DNA of 64,000 nt, taken from contig CAJYWD010000004.1 of the NCBI GenBank assembly GCA_913778505.1, forward strand, positions 62,001-126,000, read 5' to 3'. Below, piece by piece: positions 44,142 to 52,423 of this stretch (positions within the stretch are counted from its first letter, which is position 1; the number at the start of each line of letters is the position of its first letter). A model generated the notes under the pieces. It made no database searches and was not told where the DNA came from. It saw only the letters and a program-made list of their open reading frames with translations. The DNA is from an uncultured Chryseobacterium sp. Its GTDB lineage: Bacteria; Bacteroidota; Bacteroidia; Flavobacteriales; Weeksellaceae. The translations under genes and the position numbers were made by a program.

Positions 44142-47102
44142 CTAATTTTTAATGAACTTTTGGGAATATGATGTTCCTTCTTTTGTTTTTACTTCTATAA
44201 TATACAAACCTTCCGTTAGCGAAGACACATCGATGGACTTCTCTGTGTCTACATATGACCCTTGTCTTAAAATATTTCCGGAGGTATTATAAATGATGTA
44301 AGACGCAGGAATTAAATCAGTTTTATATCTGAGTTTAATAAAGTCTGAAGCAGGATTTGGGTACAATATAAGTTTGAGCTTCTGAACACTATTGTCTTCT
44401 TCTATTGTATTCAAATAAATCGGAAGTTCGGAAGTCACTTGGTAATATTCCAGACCAGATTTTTTGGTAACTGCAGTGAAAAGCAGTTTATTTTGATCTA
44501 TGAACAAATCATTTAAAAATTCGTTTTTATCAAGATTGAATGAATCTTCGTGGGTAACATCTATTACTAAAGATACATTATCGGAAGCCTTTCCATTGGT
44601 TCTCCAAAGTTTATTATCATTGGTCTTAGTAAAATAGACATAGTTATTAATACATTTGAAATCTTTGATATAGTTATCTTGTCCAGATTGATTTTCTATC
44701 TTATAGACCTGTTCTGTCTTATTATTGCCATCGGTTTTCCACAAAGCATAGATTTTATCATAAGTTCCATCATAGTAATTGGAATAACGGGTCCCTGAAC
44801 CAATAAAAAGATTATCTCCACAAGACAACATTTTATTTTGACTACGGAAATACTCGTTATTACCTGTCTGATAAATTACTTTTGTATTTTCCGATGTTCC
44901 ATCAGTCTGGTGGAGCGCCCCAGATGTGGTATAATAGAATTTATTTTTGAATTCTGCTCCTACATTATTGATGACGTCAGGATAAAAATAGGGTGTAGAA
45001 TGGTTTTTCAGTAATATTGTTCCCTCCTGAGTCCCGTCAGAGATATACAATTCTGAGTTATAATAAGAGCCATTAGAGTAGCTGCTTTTAGAGATCAAAA
45101 TCTTGTCCTTCAAAACGCCCAAAAGCTTTGGGTCACCATCATAATTATCATCTGCTGAAAAGCTAATGACTTTTTTGGTATTCTCCGGAGTTCCGTCTGT
45201 ACGCCATATAGCTCTGATTCCCTTATCCTTTGCAATAAAATAAAGATAGCCTCCAGCAATAACTGTTTGAGAATCTACGTTATACAAACCTCCATCTTCA
45301 TCTGTAGAAATATCTTTTAATAGTTCAATTTCATTCGCTCCTTTTTTGATTCTGAAAAGTTCTGTACCTATCCTACTGTCGTAAGCAGAAAATATGAGAT
45401 ATTCATCATTAAGATTTTCGAATATACTACCAACATCATACAAGGTATTCCCAGCATACTTCACAAAAATAGTATTTTCAAATGTTCCGTCCGTTTTGGC
45501 GAAAAGTGAATAATTGTTATTATTGATGCCTACATTGTACGTCCCTTTCTGATAGATATCATTTCCTAACTTGATCAGTCCCGAGTTAGAAAGTGAAGCC
45601 ATCTCACCATTCCACTCGTGTTTCAAGTTGTTAAGAATAGTTTTTTCTCCAGTTTCAGGATTAATATTAAAAAATTGATTGCCATATTGACCATTATTGG
45701 CTACAACAATCAAACCATTAGAATTCCGAATAAAACCTTGCGGACTACCACTTTGTGAGGTATTGGCATCTGAAAGAAGCGATATTTCCCTTGTCTGCTT
45801 GCTGACTTTGAATAATTCTGAACCATTTTCTGGCGTCGACGCGGTTAAATAAAGATAGTCACCATCATCTATAAAATTGCTTGCTTCATCCGTATAAATA
45901 GTTGGCGTTGTATTAGGAACTCGAAACAGACCTCTTTCATCATTGTAAAGCCAGAAGTGGTTCAAATTATTAGCTCTTGTCAAAATCAGTTCCTGATGAT
46001 TAGAAGAGGCTTTGTAAAGTATTGGTCTGTCAAGCTCTGGATCATTGATAACTATCTGTTTAGTGCCATCAGTTGTCCCATTTGTTTCCCAGATCTGGTA
46101 TTCTCCGGAATTATTGATAACATCAAATGCCACTTTATCCCTATACCTTACAATGCTTGAATTGATGCCAATACTTCCCCAAGCTCCGGGTACAATATTC
46201 TTTAGCAATTTTGTGCCTTCCACCGTCCCGTCACTGACCCAGGGTTCCATCCCATTTTCAGAATCATTTCCTGCAAAAACATACTTATTACCTAAGGCGT
46301 ATCCCTGCATTGACTGGCCACGAACCTTGTTGGTGAATTTCTTTGTGCCAGCGGTTGTCCCGTCAGATTCCCAAACTGCTGACTCTGTATCATAGGCGAA
46401 AAAATAAAATTTGTTTTTAAAATCAACAATATTGAAATCATTCCCAATGGCACTCCCTGTATTTGATATCTTCTTTAAAAGAAATGTGCCATCTGTAGTT
46501 CCGTCAGAAATCCATACCTGCTTTCCATTGATTCCATCATCAATGGCGGTCACTATTTTATTGCCAAAAACCCTCAGATTTACAGAGCCACTTGTATATG
46601 AGCCGAACGTTTTAAGTTTTTTGGTCCCTGAATCAGTCCCATCACTGACCCATAATTGGTAATTAATCAAAAAATAAATTTTATTTCCCGCCAAAACCAC
46701 ATCTTGGAAAAAAAATAGATCCGATGGAAAAGGAAATACATATTGTGTCCCTGCTTCGGTTCCATCCGTCGAAAATAGCCAATAGTTAGAAAAGTTGGAC
46801 CTCGCTATAAAAAATACTTTGTCATTTAAAATCTTAAAGTGAGGATTGCCATCTACACCACTATTATCAAACGGGAAAATATCTTTAACCATTTTCGATC
46901 TTCCTGTACCAAAATCGTAATTCCAAAGTTCTCTTCCTGTATCACCACTTTCTGCAGTAAAAATCAATTTGTTTTTGTATTTCAGAGTGTAGTAAGGTGT
47001 ACTGGAACCTTGAAAGTTTAACTCATTAAGTTTCGCTGTGATAGTCTGTCCTTGAACAAGTGAAATCAGAAATGAAGAAATTACAAGTAAAGTTTTTGCC
47101 AT
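44142..47102 (-). CDS. ELWxxDGT-repeat beta-propeller protein with T9SS sorting domain
   Basis: The 986-residue protein has a signal peptide (1-18, ending LVQGQ). Most of it is a long series of degenerate ~45-50 residue repeats with the core YLWxSDGTxxGTxxL, for example YWLFSTDGTEAGTQYVF, QLWVSDGTDSGTKKL, QVWISDGTTDGTFLL, EPWVSDGTVEGTKLL and AIWRTDGTPENTKKV. These form beta-propeller blades. The C-terminal ~75 residues (LKLILYPNPASDFIKLRYKT to YSQKFIKN) are a T9SS type A sorting domain. Export to the cell surface is expected. It lies between a PorV2-like barrel (17-base gap) and a secreted unknown (7-base gap). Function is unknown. Confidence 0.92.
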   Translation of the reverse strand: MAKTLLVISSFLISLVQGQTITAKLNELNFQGSSTPYYTLKYKNKLIFTAESGDTGRELWNYDFGTGRSKMVKDIFPFDNSGVDGNPHFKILNDKVFFIARSNFSNYWLFSTDGTEAGTQYVFPFPSDLFFFQDVVLAGNKIYFLINYQLWVSDGTDSGTKKLKTFGSYTSGSVNLRVFGNKIVTAIDDGINGKQVWISDGTTDGTFLLKKISNTGSAIGNDFNIVDFKNKFYFFAYDTESAVWESDGTTAGTKKFTNKVRGQSMQGYALGNKYVFAGNDSENGMEPWVSDGTVEGTKLLKNIVPGAWGSIGINSSIVRYRDKVAFDVINNSGEYQIWETNGTTDGTKQIVINDPELDRPILYKASSNHQELILTRANNLNHFWLYNDERGLFRVPNTTPTIYTDEASNFIDDGDYLYLTASTPENGSELFKVSKQTREISLLSDANTSQSGSPQGFIRNSNGLIVVANNGQYGNQFFNINPETGEKTILNNLKHEWNGEMASLSNSGLIKLGNDIYQKGTYNVGINNNNYSLFAKTDGTFENTIFVKYAGNTLYDVGSIFENLNDEYLIFSAYDSRIGTELFRIKKGANEIELLKDISTDEDGGLYNVDSQTVIAGGYLYFIAKDKGIRAIWRTDGTPENTKKVISFSADDNYDGDPKLLGVLKDKILISKSSYSNGSYYNSELYISDGTQEGTILLKNHSTPYFYPDVINNVGAEFKNKFYYTTSGALHQTDGTSENTKVIYQTGNNEYFRSQNKMLSCGDNLFIGSGTRYSNYYDGTYDKIYALWKTDGNNKTEQVYKIENQSGQDNYIKDFKCINNYVYFTKTNDNKLWRTNGKASDNVSLVIDVTHEDSFNLDKNEFLNDLFIDQNKLLFTAVTKKSGLEYYQVTSELPIYLNTIEEDNSVQKLKLILYPNPASDFIKLRYKTDLIPASYIIYNTSGNILRQGSYVDTEKSIDVSSLTEGLYIIEVKTKEGTSYSQKFIKN

Positions 47103-47119
47103 AAGTTATTTTGTCTTTA

Positions 47120-48205
47120 TTAATTCCTGAAACCCTGCATATCCAGTTTCAAAGAAAAGAAATTAGAGTAAAAGTTAGAACCGCCAATGCCCGAGTTGGT
47201 AATAGCATAATCCAATGTCAGACCTTTGTACCGGATGCCAATACCTGCACTTGGCTGGAAAGACACCTTTCTTTTCAGGTCTTCTATATCAGAAATAGTT
47301 TGGAATCTGTTTAGTCCTAATCTTACGAAAATCATATCCTGGAAAATCAATTCGCCACCCAAATAAGGCGTAATGCTGGCAAAATCCGTGGAAACCAAAG
47401 CAGCAGTTTTTGCAAAATCAATATTAACTCCTGCTTCCGGCAATAATTTTAAATCTCTGTTGAATTCAAAAGTCTTGCTGACACCCAGATTGAGTTTTGG
47501 CATTGTAATTTCCATTTTGTCAGCAGGTGCAGGGTTGAATTCCTCACCATTAACCACCGTGGAAAGTTCTTTCTGATTGATCGTCCAGAAGTTGACTGTA
47601 GTTGTTGCATCCCGCAGCATGAAACCGAGATTCCAATCGGTATCGGTGTGGTAAACACCGCCGAGGTCAAATCCGAAACCGTAACCGCTGGCAAATTTTC
47701 CAACATTTCTATAAACAATTTTAGCTGTAGCTCCAAGATCCAGTTTCTGATTGCCGTTCGGATGAAAAGCGTAGGAAAATAAGGCGGCATAATCTGATGT
47801 GGAGAAGGAACTGATTTTATCATAATCTATATTACCTTCGGAATCGATAAGCTGTGTGGTATTGAGAATATTATCTACGCCTAATCTCACCAATGAAATA
47901 GCGAAAACGCCATTTCCCTGATCCAGTGGCTTGGCATACGCCATGTAATCATATTTGGCAATCGATTCAAAATATTCGGCGTGCATGGCAGCTGCCTGCC
48001 AGTCTTTTTCTATCTTCAGCAGTCCTGCGGGATTCCACATGGGAGAATAGACATCATCCTGGTTAGAAACCACCGCACCTCCCATCGCAAGTCCTCGCGC
48101 ACCCGCACCAATGTTCAGGAACTCGTTGGAGTATTTCCGGATGATCTGCGCTCCGGAAAGCTGCGATAGTGCAAGTAATAAAATTAATAAAAATCTTTTC
48201 ATCAA
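47120..48205 (-). CDS. PorV2-like outer-membrane beta-barrel (T9SS-associated)
   Basis: The 361-residue protein has a signal peptide (1-19, ending LSGAQ). IRKYSNEFLNIGAGARGLAM followed by GGAVVSNQDDVYSPMWNPAGL is the FadL/PorV superfamily N-terminal signature; the ~14-strand barrel ends LDMQGF. PorV shuttles T9SS cargo to the attachment complex. This shorter relative is usually labelled PorV2 and its role is not established. The location directly upstream of a 986-residue T9SS cargo on the same strand, 17 bases apart, suggests a dedicated link. It is 7 bases from the EamA gene stop (48213) and may be cotranscribed with that too. Confidence 0.87.
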   Translation of the reverse strand: MMKRFLLILLLALSQLSGAQIIRKYSNEFLNIGAGARGLAMGGAVVSNQDDVYSPMWNPAGLLKIEKDWQAAAMHAEYFESIAKYDYMAYAKPLDQGNGVFAISLVRLGVDNILNTTQLIDSEGNIDYDKISSFSTSDYAALFSYAFHPNGNQKLDLGATAKIVYRNVGKFASGYGFGFDLGGVYHTDTDWNLGFMLRDATTTVNFWTINQKELSTVVNGEEFNPAPADKMEITMPKLNLGVSKTFEFNRDLKLLPEAGVNIDFAKTAALVSTDFASITPYLGGELIFQDMIFVRLGLNRFQTISDIEDLKRKVSFQPSAGIGIRYKGLTLDYAITNSGIGGSNFYSNFFSLKLDMQGFRN

Positions 48206-48212
48206 AGGCGTA

Positions 48213-49112
48213 TTACAGCGATTTTGTTTCTTCTGCGGGCACTTCTTTACGTCTTCTGGACTTTACGATACCATTGACTATAATGGCGGTAATCATGATC
48301 AGCGAAGCGCCATAGAATACAGGACTCATATGTTCTGATGCTCCAAAGATAAAAAAAGCCAGAATAATTCCGTACACCGGTTCCAGATTCACAGTGAGAA
48401 TCAATGTAAAAGGCGAGATGAATTTCATCAGTTGAACACTTTCGAACATTGGATAAGCCGTGAAGACAGAAGCCAGCACTATTATTAACGCAAGATCAGT
48501 ATAACTTATTTCGCTCACGGCAGAAATTTGTCCTGTTATCAAAAAATATATACTGATGACCAGCCACCCGCCGGCAATCTCGTAGAAAATAATGTTACCG
48601 GAATTGGTCTTCCCGAACATTTTACCATTATAAACCGAGAAAATGGTTCCGAACAATGCGCAGAGAATGCCATAGAAAATGCCCTCTTTATACTTAAGCT
48701 CCGCATTAAAAATCAATGACATGCATATAACGATGATGACACCAATGACCACCTCGAACCAGTCCGGTCTTCTGCGGAAAATCAATGGCTCTATCAACGC
48801 CGCAAATAAAGTGGAGAGCGAAAGGCAGGATAAAGCAATAGAAACATTGGACACTTTGATAGACTGAAAAAAGAACAGCCAGTGGAAAGCCATTACGGAT
48901 CCGATGGCAATAAGCTGAAGCAGAAGACGCTTCGTCACTTTTATGCTTTGCTTTCTGAAGATCCGGAGATAAAGATAAAGAAAAACGGCCGCCAGAGACA
49001 TTCTGTAGAATACCAAAACATTGGCTTCGGCAGAAATCAGCTTGCCCAGAATTGCCGTAAATCCCCATAAAAAGACAATAAAATGCAACCTCAGCAGGTA
49101 AGAATTCTTCAT
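48213..49112 (-). CDS. EamA/DMT family transporter
   Basis: The 299-residue membrane protein has ten hydrophobic segments in two EamA repeats: LHFIVFLWGFTAILGKLISA in the first and FYGILCALFGTIFSVYNGKM in the second. Charged C-terminal tail KSRRRKEVPAEETKSL. Members export metabolites such as amino acids or nucleotides; substrate is not predictable. Its promoter is likely CAAAATTA at 49139-49146 (TAATTTTG on the minus strand). Downstream, PorV2 starts 7 bases past the stop, so it heads the minus-strand cluster. Confidence 0.9.
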   Translation of the reverse strand: MKNSYLLRLHFIVFLWGFTAILGKLISAEANVLVFYRMSLAAVFLYLYLRIFRKQSIKVTKRLLLQLIAIGSVMAFHWLFFFQSIKVSNVSIALSCLSLSTLFAALIEPLIFRRRPDWFEVVIGVIIVICMSLIFNAELKYKEGIFYGILCALFGTIFSVYNGKMFGKTNSGNIIFYEIAGGWLVISIYFLITGQISAVSEISYTDLALIIVLASVFTAYPMFESVQLMKFISPFTLILTVNLEPVYGIILAFFIFGASEHMSPVFYGASLIMITAIIVNGIVKSRRRKEVPAEETKSL

Positions 49113-49189
49113 AGGGAAACGCTTATTTTTTCAATGGGCAAAATTATGATAAAAAAACAGTTTTTTGACATCTTTGCGAATGATTAGAA

Positions 49190-49221
49190 CAAAAAAATCC
49201 GCACAACGATTCGCACGGATT
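49190..49221 (-). terminator. Orphan terminator upstream of the EamA gene
   Basis: AATCCG and CGGATT ends (49196-49201 and 49216-49221) close a stem-loop with an inner TGCGAA / TTGTGC partial pairing; seven T follow on the minus strand. There is no minus-strand gene to its right within the 162 bases before the divergent carboxylase gene. Confidence 0.7.
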
Positions 49222-49383
49222 CCTTTAATAATAACTTATTAAAATAAACATAAACTAACTAAAAATTTATATCAATGCATTCATAACGTCATATCTTTAT
49301 GAATATTGCTTTTGAATGGATTGCAGACGTAATCAGTTTGGTCATTCTCCAAAAAATTTTATCTTTAGCAAAAAGAAAAATGT

Positions 49384-51012
49384 ATGGATTTAGAATTCAA
49401 TAAGAGAGAAGATATCAATAAACTGAAGCTTTCAGAAATCAGGCAAACCTTGGCCAAGATTAAACTGGGCGGTGGCGAAAAAGCTTTGCAAAAGCAGCGT
49501 GACCAAGGCAAGATGACGGCGCGGGAAAGGCTGGATTATCTTTTCGATAAAAATTCTAACACCATAGAAATTGGTGCATTTGCCGGCTATGGAATGTATG
49601 AGAAAGAAGGCGGCTGTCCTGCCGGCGGCGTGGTGGTGAAGATGGGCTACATCTCCGGTAAGCAATGTATTGTGGTGGCCAATGATGCCACTGTAAAAGC
49701 CGGCGCCTGGTTTCCGATTACCGGCAAGAAAAATCTCCGCGCACAGGAAATTGCCATGGAAAACCGGCTCCCGATCATTTACCTTGTAGATTCCGCAGGT
49801 GTGTATCTGCCGATGCAGGACGAGATCTTCCCGGACAAGGAAATGTTTGGAAGAATCTTCCGCAATAACGCCAAAATGAGCTCCAGTGGCATCATCCAGA
49901 TTTCGGCGATCATGGGAAGCTGCGTGGCAGGTGGCGCTTACCTCCCGATCATGAGCGACGAAGCCATGATTGTGGACAAAACCGGAAGTATTTTCCTGGC
50001 AGGTAGTTACCTCGTTAAGGCTGCAATTGGTGAAAATATTGATAATGAAACTCTTGGCGGCGCCACCACACACTGCGAAATATCCGGTGTTACTGATTAT
50101 AAAGCCAAAGATGACAAAGATGCCTTGGATAGAATAAAAAATATAATGAAGTCCATCGGCGATTTTGAAAAAGCCGGATTCGATAGAACAGAAAGTTTTC
50201 CTCCGAAAGAAAATCCCGACAATATTTTCGGGCTGATGCCGGCAGCGCGGACGGAACAATACGATACCAAGGAAATCATCAGATGTCTTGTAGACCAATC
50301 CGAGTTTGAGGAATACAAGCCGGATTATGGTAAAAGCATCATTTGCGCTACTGCCCGGATTGATGGCTGGAGTGTAGGCATTGTAGCCAACCAGCGTAAG
50401 ATGGTGAAGAGCGGCAAAGGTGAGATGCAGTTTGGTGGCGTAATCTACTCGGATTCTGCCGACAAGGCTACGCGATTTATTGCCAACTGTAATCAGCGAA
50501 AAATACCATTGGTCTTCCTGCAGGATGTGACCGGATTTATGGTCGGTTCCAAATCGGAACACGGCGGGATCATCAAAGATGGTGCAAAAATGGTGAATGC
50601 GGTTTCCAACTCTGTAGTTCCGAAGTTTACTGTGATTACCGGGAATTCTTACGGCGCTGGTAATTATGCAATGTGCGGAAAAGCCTACGACCCTAGGCTG
50701 ATAGTCGCATGGCCGTGGGCAGAACTTGCCGTGATGGGTGGCGCGCAGGCTGGAAACGTTTTGCTCCAAATCCAGGAATCTGCGCTGAAAAAACAGGGTA
50801 AAGTGATTTCCGAAGGCGAGCGCAAGGAAATTCTCGACAAAATTCTTCAGGACTATAACCGCCAGACTCAGCCGACATACGCCGCTGCGAGACTTTGGAC
50901 CGATGCTATTATCAATCCACTGGATACCAGAAAATGGATCAGCATGGGAATTGAAGCGGCAAATCATTCCCCGATTACCGAAAAATTTAATCTTGGAGTG
51001 ATTCAGGTGTAA
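49384..51012 (+). CDS. Acyl-CoA carboxylase, carboxyltransferase (beta) subunit
   Basis: The 542-residue protein has the two crotonase-like carboxyltransferase domains. The N-half carries QRDQGKMTARERLDYLFDKN, VVANDATVKAGAWFP and IYLVDSAGVYLPMQDEIFPD; the C-half has IPLVFLQDVTGFMVGSKSEH and FTVITGNSYGAGNYAMCGKA with AWPWAELAVMGGAQAGNVLL. The sequence is of the propionyl/methylcrotonyl-CoA carboxylase type. The biotin-carrying alpha subunit is not nearby. Substrate is not fixed by what I see; the PMQDE-like sequence is of the methylcrotonyl type. Monocistronic, with a short hairpin at 51040-51065. Confidence 0.92.
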   Translation: MDLEFNKREDINKLKLSEIRQTLAKIKLGGGEKALQKQRDQGKMTARERLDYLFDKNSNTIEIGAFAGYGMYEKEGGCPAGGVVVKMGYISGKQCIVVANDATVKAGAWFPITGKKNLRAQEIAMENRLPIIYLVDSAGVYLPMQDEIFPDKEMFGRIFRNNAKMSSSGIIQISAIMGSCVAGGAYLPIMSDEAMIVDKTGSIFLAGSYLVKAAIGENIDNETLGGATTHCEISGVTDYKAKDDKDALDRIKNIMKSIGDFEKAGFDRTESFPPKENPDNIFGLMPAARTEQYDTKEIIRCLVDQSEFEEYKPDYGKSIICATARIDGWSVGIVANQRKMVKSGKGEMQFGGVIYSDSADKATRFIANCNQRKIPLVFLQDVTGFMVGSKSEHGGIIKDGAKMVNAVSNSVVPKFTVITGNSYGAGNYAMCGKAYDPRLIVAWPWAELAVMGGAQAGNVLLQIQESALKKQGKVISEGERKEILDKILQDYNRQTQPTYAAARLWTDAIINPLDTRKWISMGIEAANHSPITEKFNLGVIQV

Positions 51013-51036
51013 ATTCTGATTGACAATAAAATATAC

Positions 51037-51066
51037 TCAGACTCTCTACTCTTGAGAGTCTTTTTT
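51037..51066 (+). terminator. Intrinsic terminator of the carboxylase gene
   Basis: GACTCT and AGAGTC arms (within 51039-51060) surround CTACTCTTG and run into TTTTTT. Confidence 0.75.
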
Positions 51067-51085
51067 ATTTTCCGAAACAAAGCAA

Positions 51086-51125
51086 TTTTTAACTTTATTA
51101 AAATTATTTTTAACTTTATTAAAAT
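51086..51125. promoter_or_regulatory. Two 19-bp direct repeats upstream of the DUF2089 operon (putative operator)
   Basis: TTTTTAACTTTATTAAAAT occurs at 51086-51104 and again at 51107-51125, with a 21-bp period (two helical turns). The second copy runs up to the -7 box at 51132-51139 and covers the place of the -33 element. The unit contains an imperfect inverted repeat (TTTTAACTTTATTAAAA). This arrangement is what a protein binding on one face of the helix would need. Confidence 0.7.
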
Positions 51126-51131
51126 AATAGT

Positions 51132-51139
51132 TACATTTG
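51132..51139 (+). promoter_or_regulatory. -7 box of the DUF2089 operon
   Basis: TACATTTG fits TAnnTTTG and lies 18 bases above the start codon. No TTTG is found at -33, where the direct repeat lies, so the promoter may need an activator. Confidence 0.65.
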
Positions 51140-51157
51140 TACCATAATAATTAAAAG

Positions 51158-51424
51158 ATGAAGCTTCCGATCATTTGCCCAAGCTGCGACCATACACTGA
51201 ATGTGAGCCAGATGAAATGTCCTTCCTGCGCCACACAAGTGAATGGCGATTATGAATTGCCTACCCTTTTGAAACTCACAAGAGATGAGCAGGATTTTGT
51301 CATGAATTTTCTTCTTTCCAGCGGCAGCATCAAGGAAATGGCGAAACAGGCGGAACTCTCCTATCCAACGATGAGAAACAAAATGGATGACCTCATCGAG
51401 AAAGTGAAAAAACTTCAAAACTGA
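51158..51424 (+). CDS. DUF2089 zinc-ribbon/HTH regulator
   Basis: This 88-residue protein has a zinc ribbon at its N-terminus (CPSCDHTLNVSQMKCPSC, four Cys), followed by helices: LTRDEQDFVMNFLLSSGSIK and the helix-turn-helix IKEMAKQAELSYPTMRNKMDD. DUF2089 members are small and often sit next to membrane-protein genes, and are likely transcription regulators. It is first in a tight operon (5-, 3- and 13-base gaps) whose other members are a PH-domain protein, a membrane protein and a secreted serine hydrolase. The direct repeats just upstream are a natural binding site, so autoregulation is likely but not shown. Confidence 0.88.
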   Translation: MKLPIICPSCDHTLNVSQMKCPSCATQVNGDYELPTLLKLTRDEQDFVMNFLLSSGSIKEMAKQAELSYPTMRNKMDDLIEKVKKLQN

Positions 51425-51429
51425 AAACG

Positions 51430-51834
51430 ATGAAAAACATTCCTGTAAAAATCGGTTGGGAGTTACTACTTTTTATATTGATAGTAATAATTTTCTCGAC
51501 TTATCAAGAAATATTAAAACTTGACTGGAGAGCTTTAATACTTCCAATCATAATTTTTGCATTGGTTTCAGGCCTTTGTTTTTCAATCAAATACAAATTA
51601 GACCAAGAGTTTTTTTATGTCAAAAATTCAATCTTTGGGACGACTAAAATTAATGTTAAAGACATCTACAAAATAGAAAAAACCAGGAATCTCATTTCTT
51701 CTCCTGCGCCAAGTATCTCCGGAAGAGTAGAAATCTATTTCAAAAATAATAGCATCGTGATTTCTCCAAAAAACTTTGAAGAATTCAAAAATGATCTTCT
51801 GAAAATCAAACCAAACATCACTGTAAAAGAATAA
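51430..51834 (+). CDS. Membrane protein with bacterial PH-like domain
   Basis: A 134-residue protein. Two hydrophobic helices (~7-25 and ~35-52: IGWELLLFILIVIIFSTYQE and RALILPIIIFALVSGLCF) are followed by a beta-rich domain (~58-134: DQEFFYVKNSIFGTTKINVK, GRVEIYFKNNSIVISPKN) of the bPH type. Such domains are found in small membrane proteins without known ligand. It begins 5 bases after DUF2089 and precedes the next gene by 3 bases, so translational coupling is likely. Confidence 0.8.
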   Translation: MKNIPVKIGWELLLFILIVIIFSTYQEILKLDWRALILPIIIFALVSGLCFSIKYKLDQEFFYVKNSIFGTTKINVKDIYKIEKTRNLISSPAPSISGRVEIYFKNNSIVISPKNFEEFKNDLLKIKPNITVKE

Positions 51835-51837
51835 ACT

Positions 51838-52410
51838 ATGACCTGGAAAACTATTTTTAATCCGTTTGAGAGATATGATGAGAAAACCTTGTTCGTTGTT
51901 GGGATTGTATTTCTCATTCTCCTGATTCCTATCGGTTATTGGACGAATGCTTATTTCAGCAGCATCTATAGGATTGCACACCTGGAAACAAACAGCATAT
52001 TTGGCATTATCGTTCCTACTTTGATTAGCTTTGCTTCGCCCATTATCATATTGTATCTCCTGGCAATTATTTTGTACCGAAAAACCAGAATTATTGACAT
52101 TCTCAATACAGTTCTGATTTCACAGATTCCTTTGATTGTACTATTACCGACGGAGAAAATAACTTATATAAAAACTGTTGGAGATAGAGTGATAGAATAC
52201 CAGAAACATCCTTCCAGCGCATTTCCTTTATTGGATTTTACAATCATGATGTTGGTGATTTTCATCACCCTTGGAAGCCTGATTTACAGCATTGTACTTT
52301 TTTATAACGGTTTCAAAACCGCAACTAATATCAAGAAATGGCAGCACATTACATTATTTTGTATTGTCACATTTCTAACCGTAGTCATTTGTCAGATATT
52401 CAATAACTAA
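51838..52410 (+). CDS. Polytopic membrane protein, Yip1-like
   Basis: The 190-residue protein opens MTWKTIFNPFERYDEKTLFV, an amphipathic start seen in Yip1-type proteins, and has five hydrophobic segments (VVGIVFLILLIPIGYWTNAY; FGIIVPTLISFASPIIILYL; ILNTVLISQIPLIVLL; LLDFTIMMLVIFITLGSLIY; ITLFCIVTFLTVVICQIF). It fits the general Yip1 layout, but I cannot be sure of family. Third gene of the DUF2089 operon; the serine hydrolase starts 13 bases later. Confidence 0.7.
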   Translation: MTWKTIFNPFERYDEKTLFVVGIVFLILLIPIGYWTNAYFSSIYRIAHLETNSIFGIIVPTLISFASPIIILYLLAIILYRKTRIIDILNTVLISQIPLIVLLPTEKITYIKTVGDRVIEYQKHPSSAFPLLDFTIMMLVIFITLGSLIYSIVLFYNGFKTATNIKKWQHITLFCIVTFLTVVICQIFNN

Positions 52411-52423
52411 ATACTAAATTTTT

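Noticed and set aside
49432-50967. 511-codon open frame antisense to the carboxylase gene
   Set aside because: It mirrors the codons of a strongly supported gene, has His/Phe-rich protein content and no family motif.
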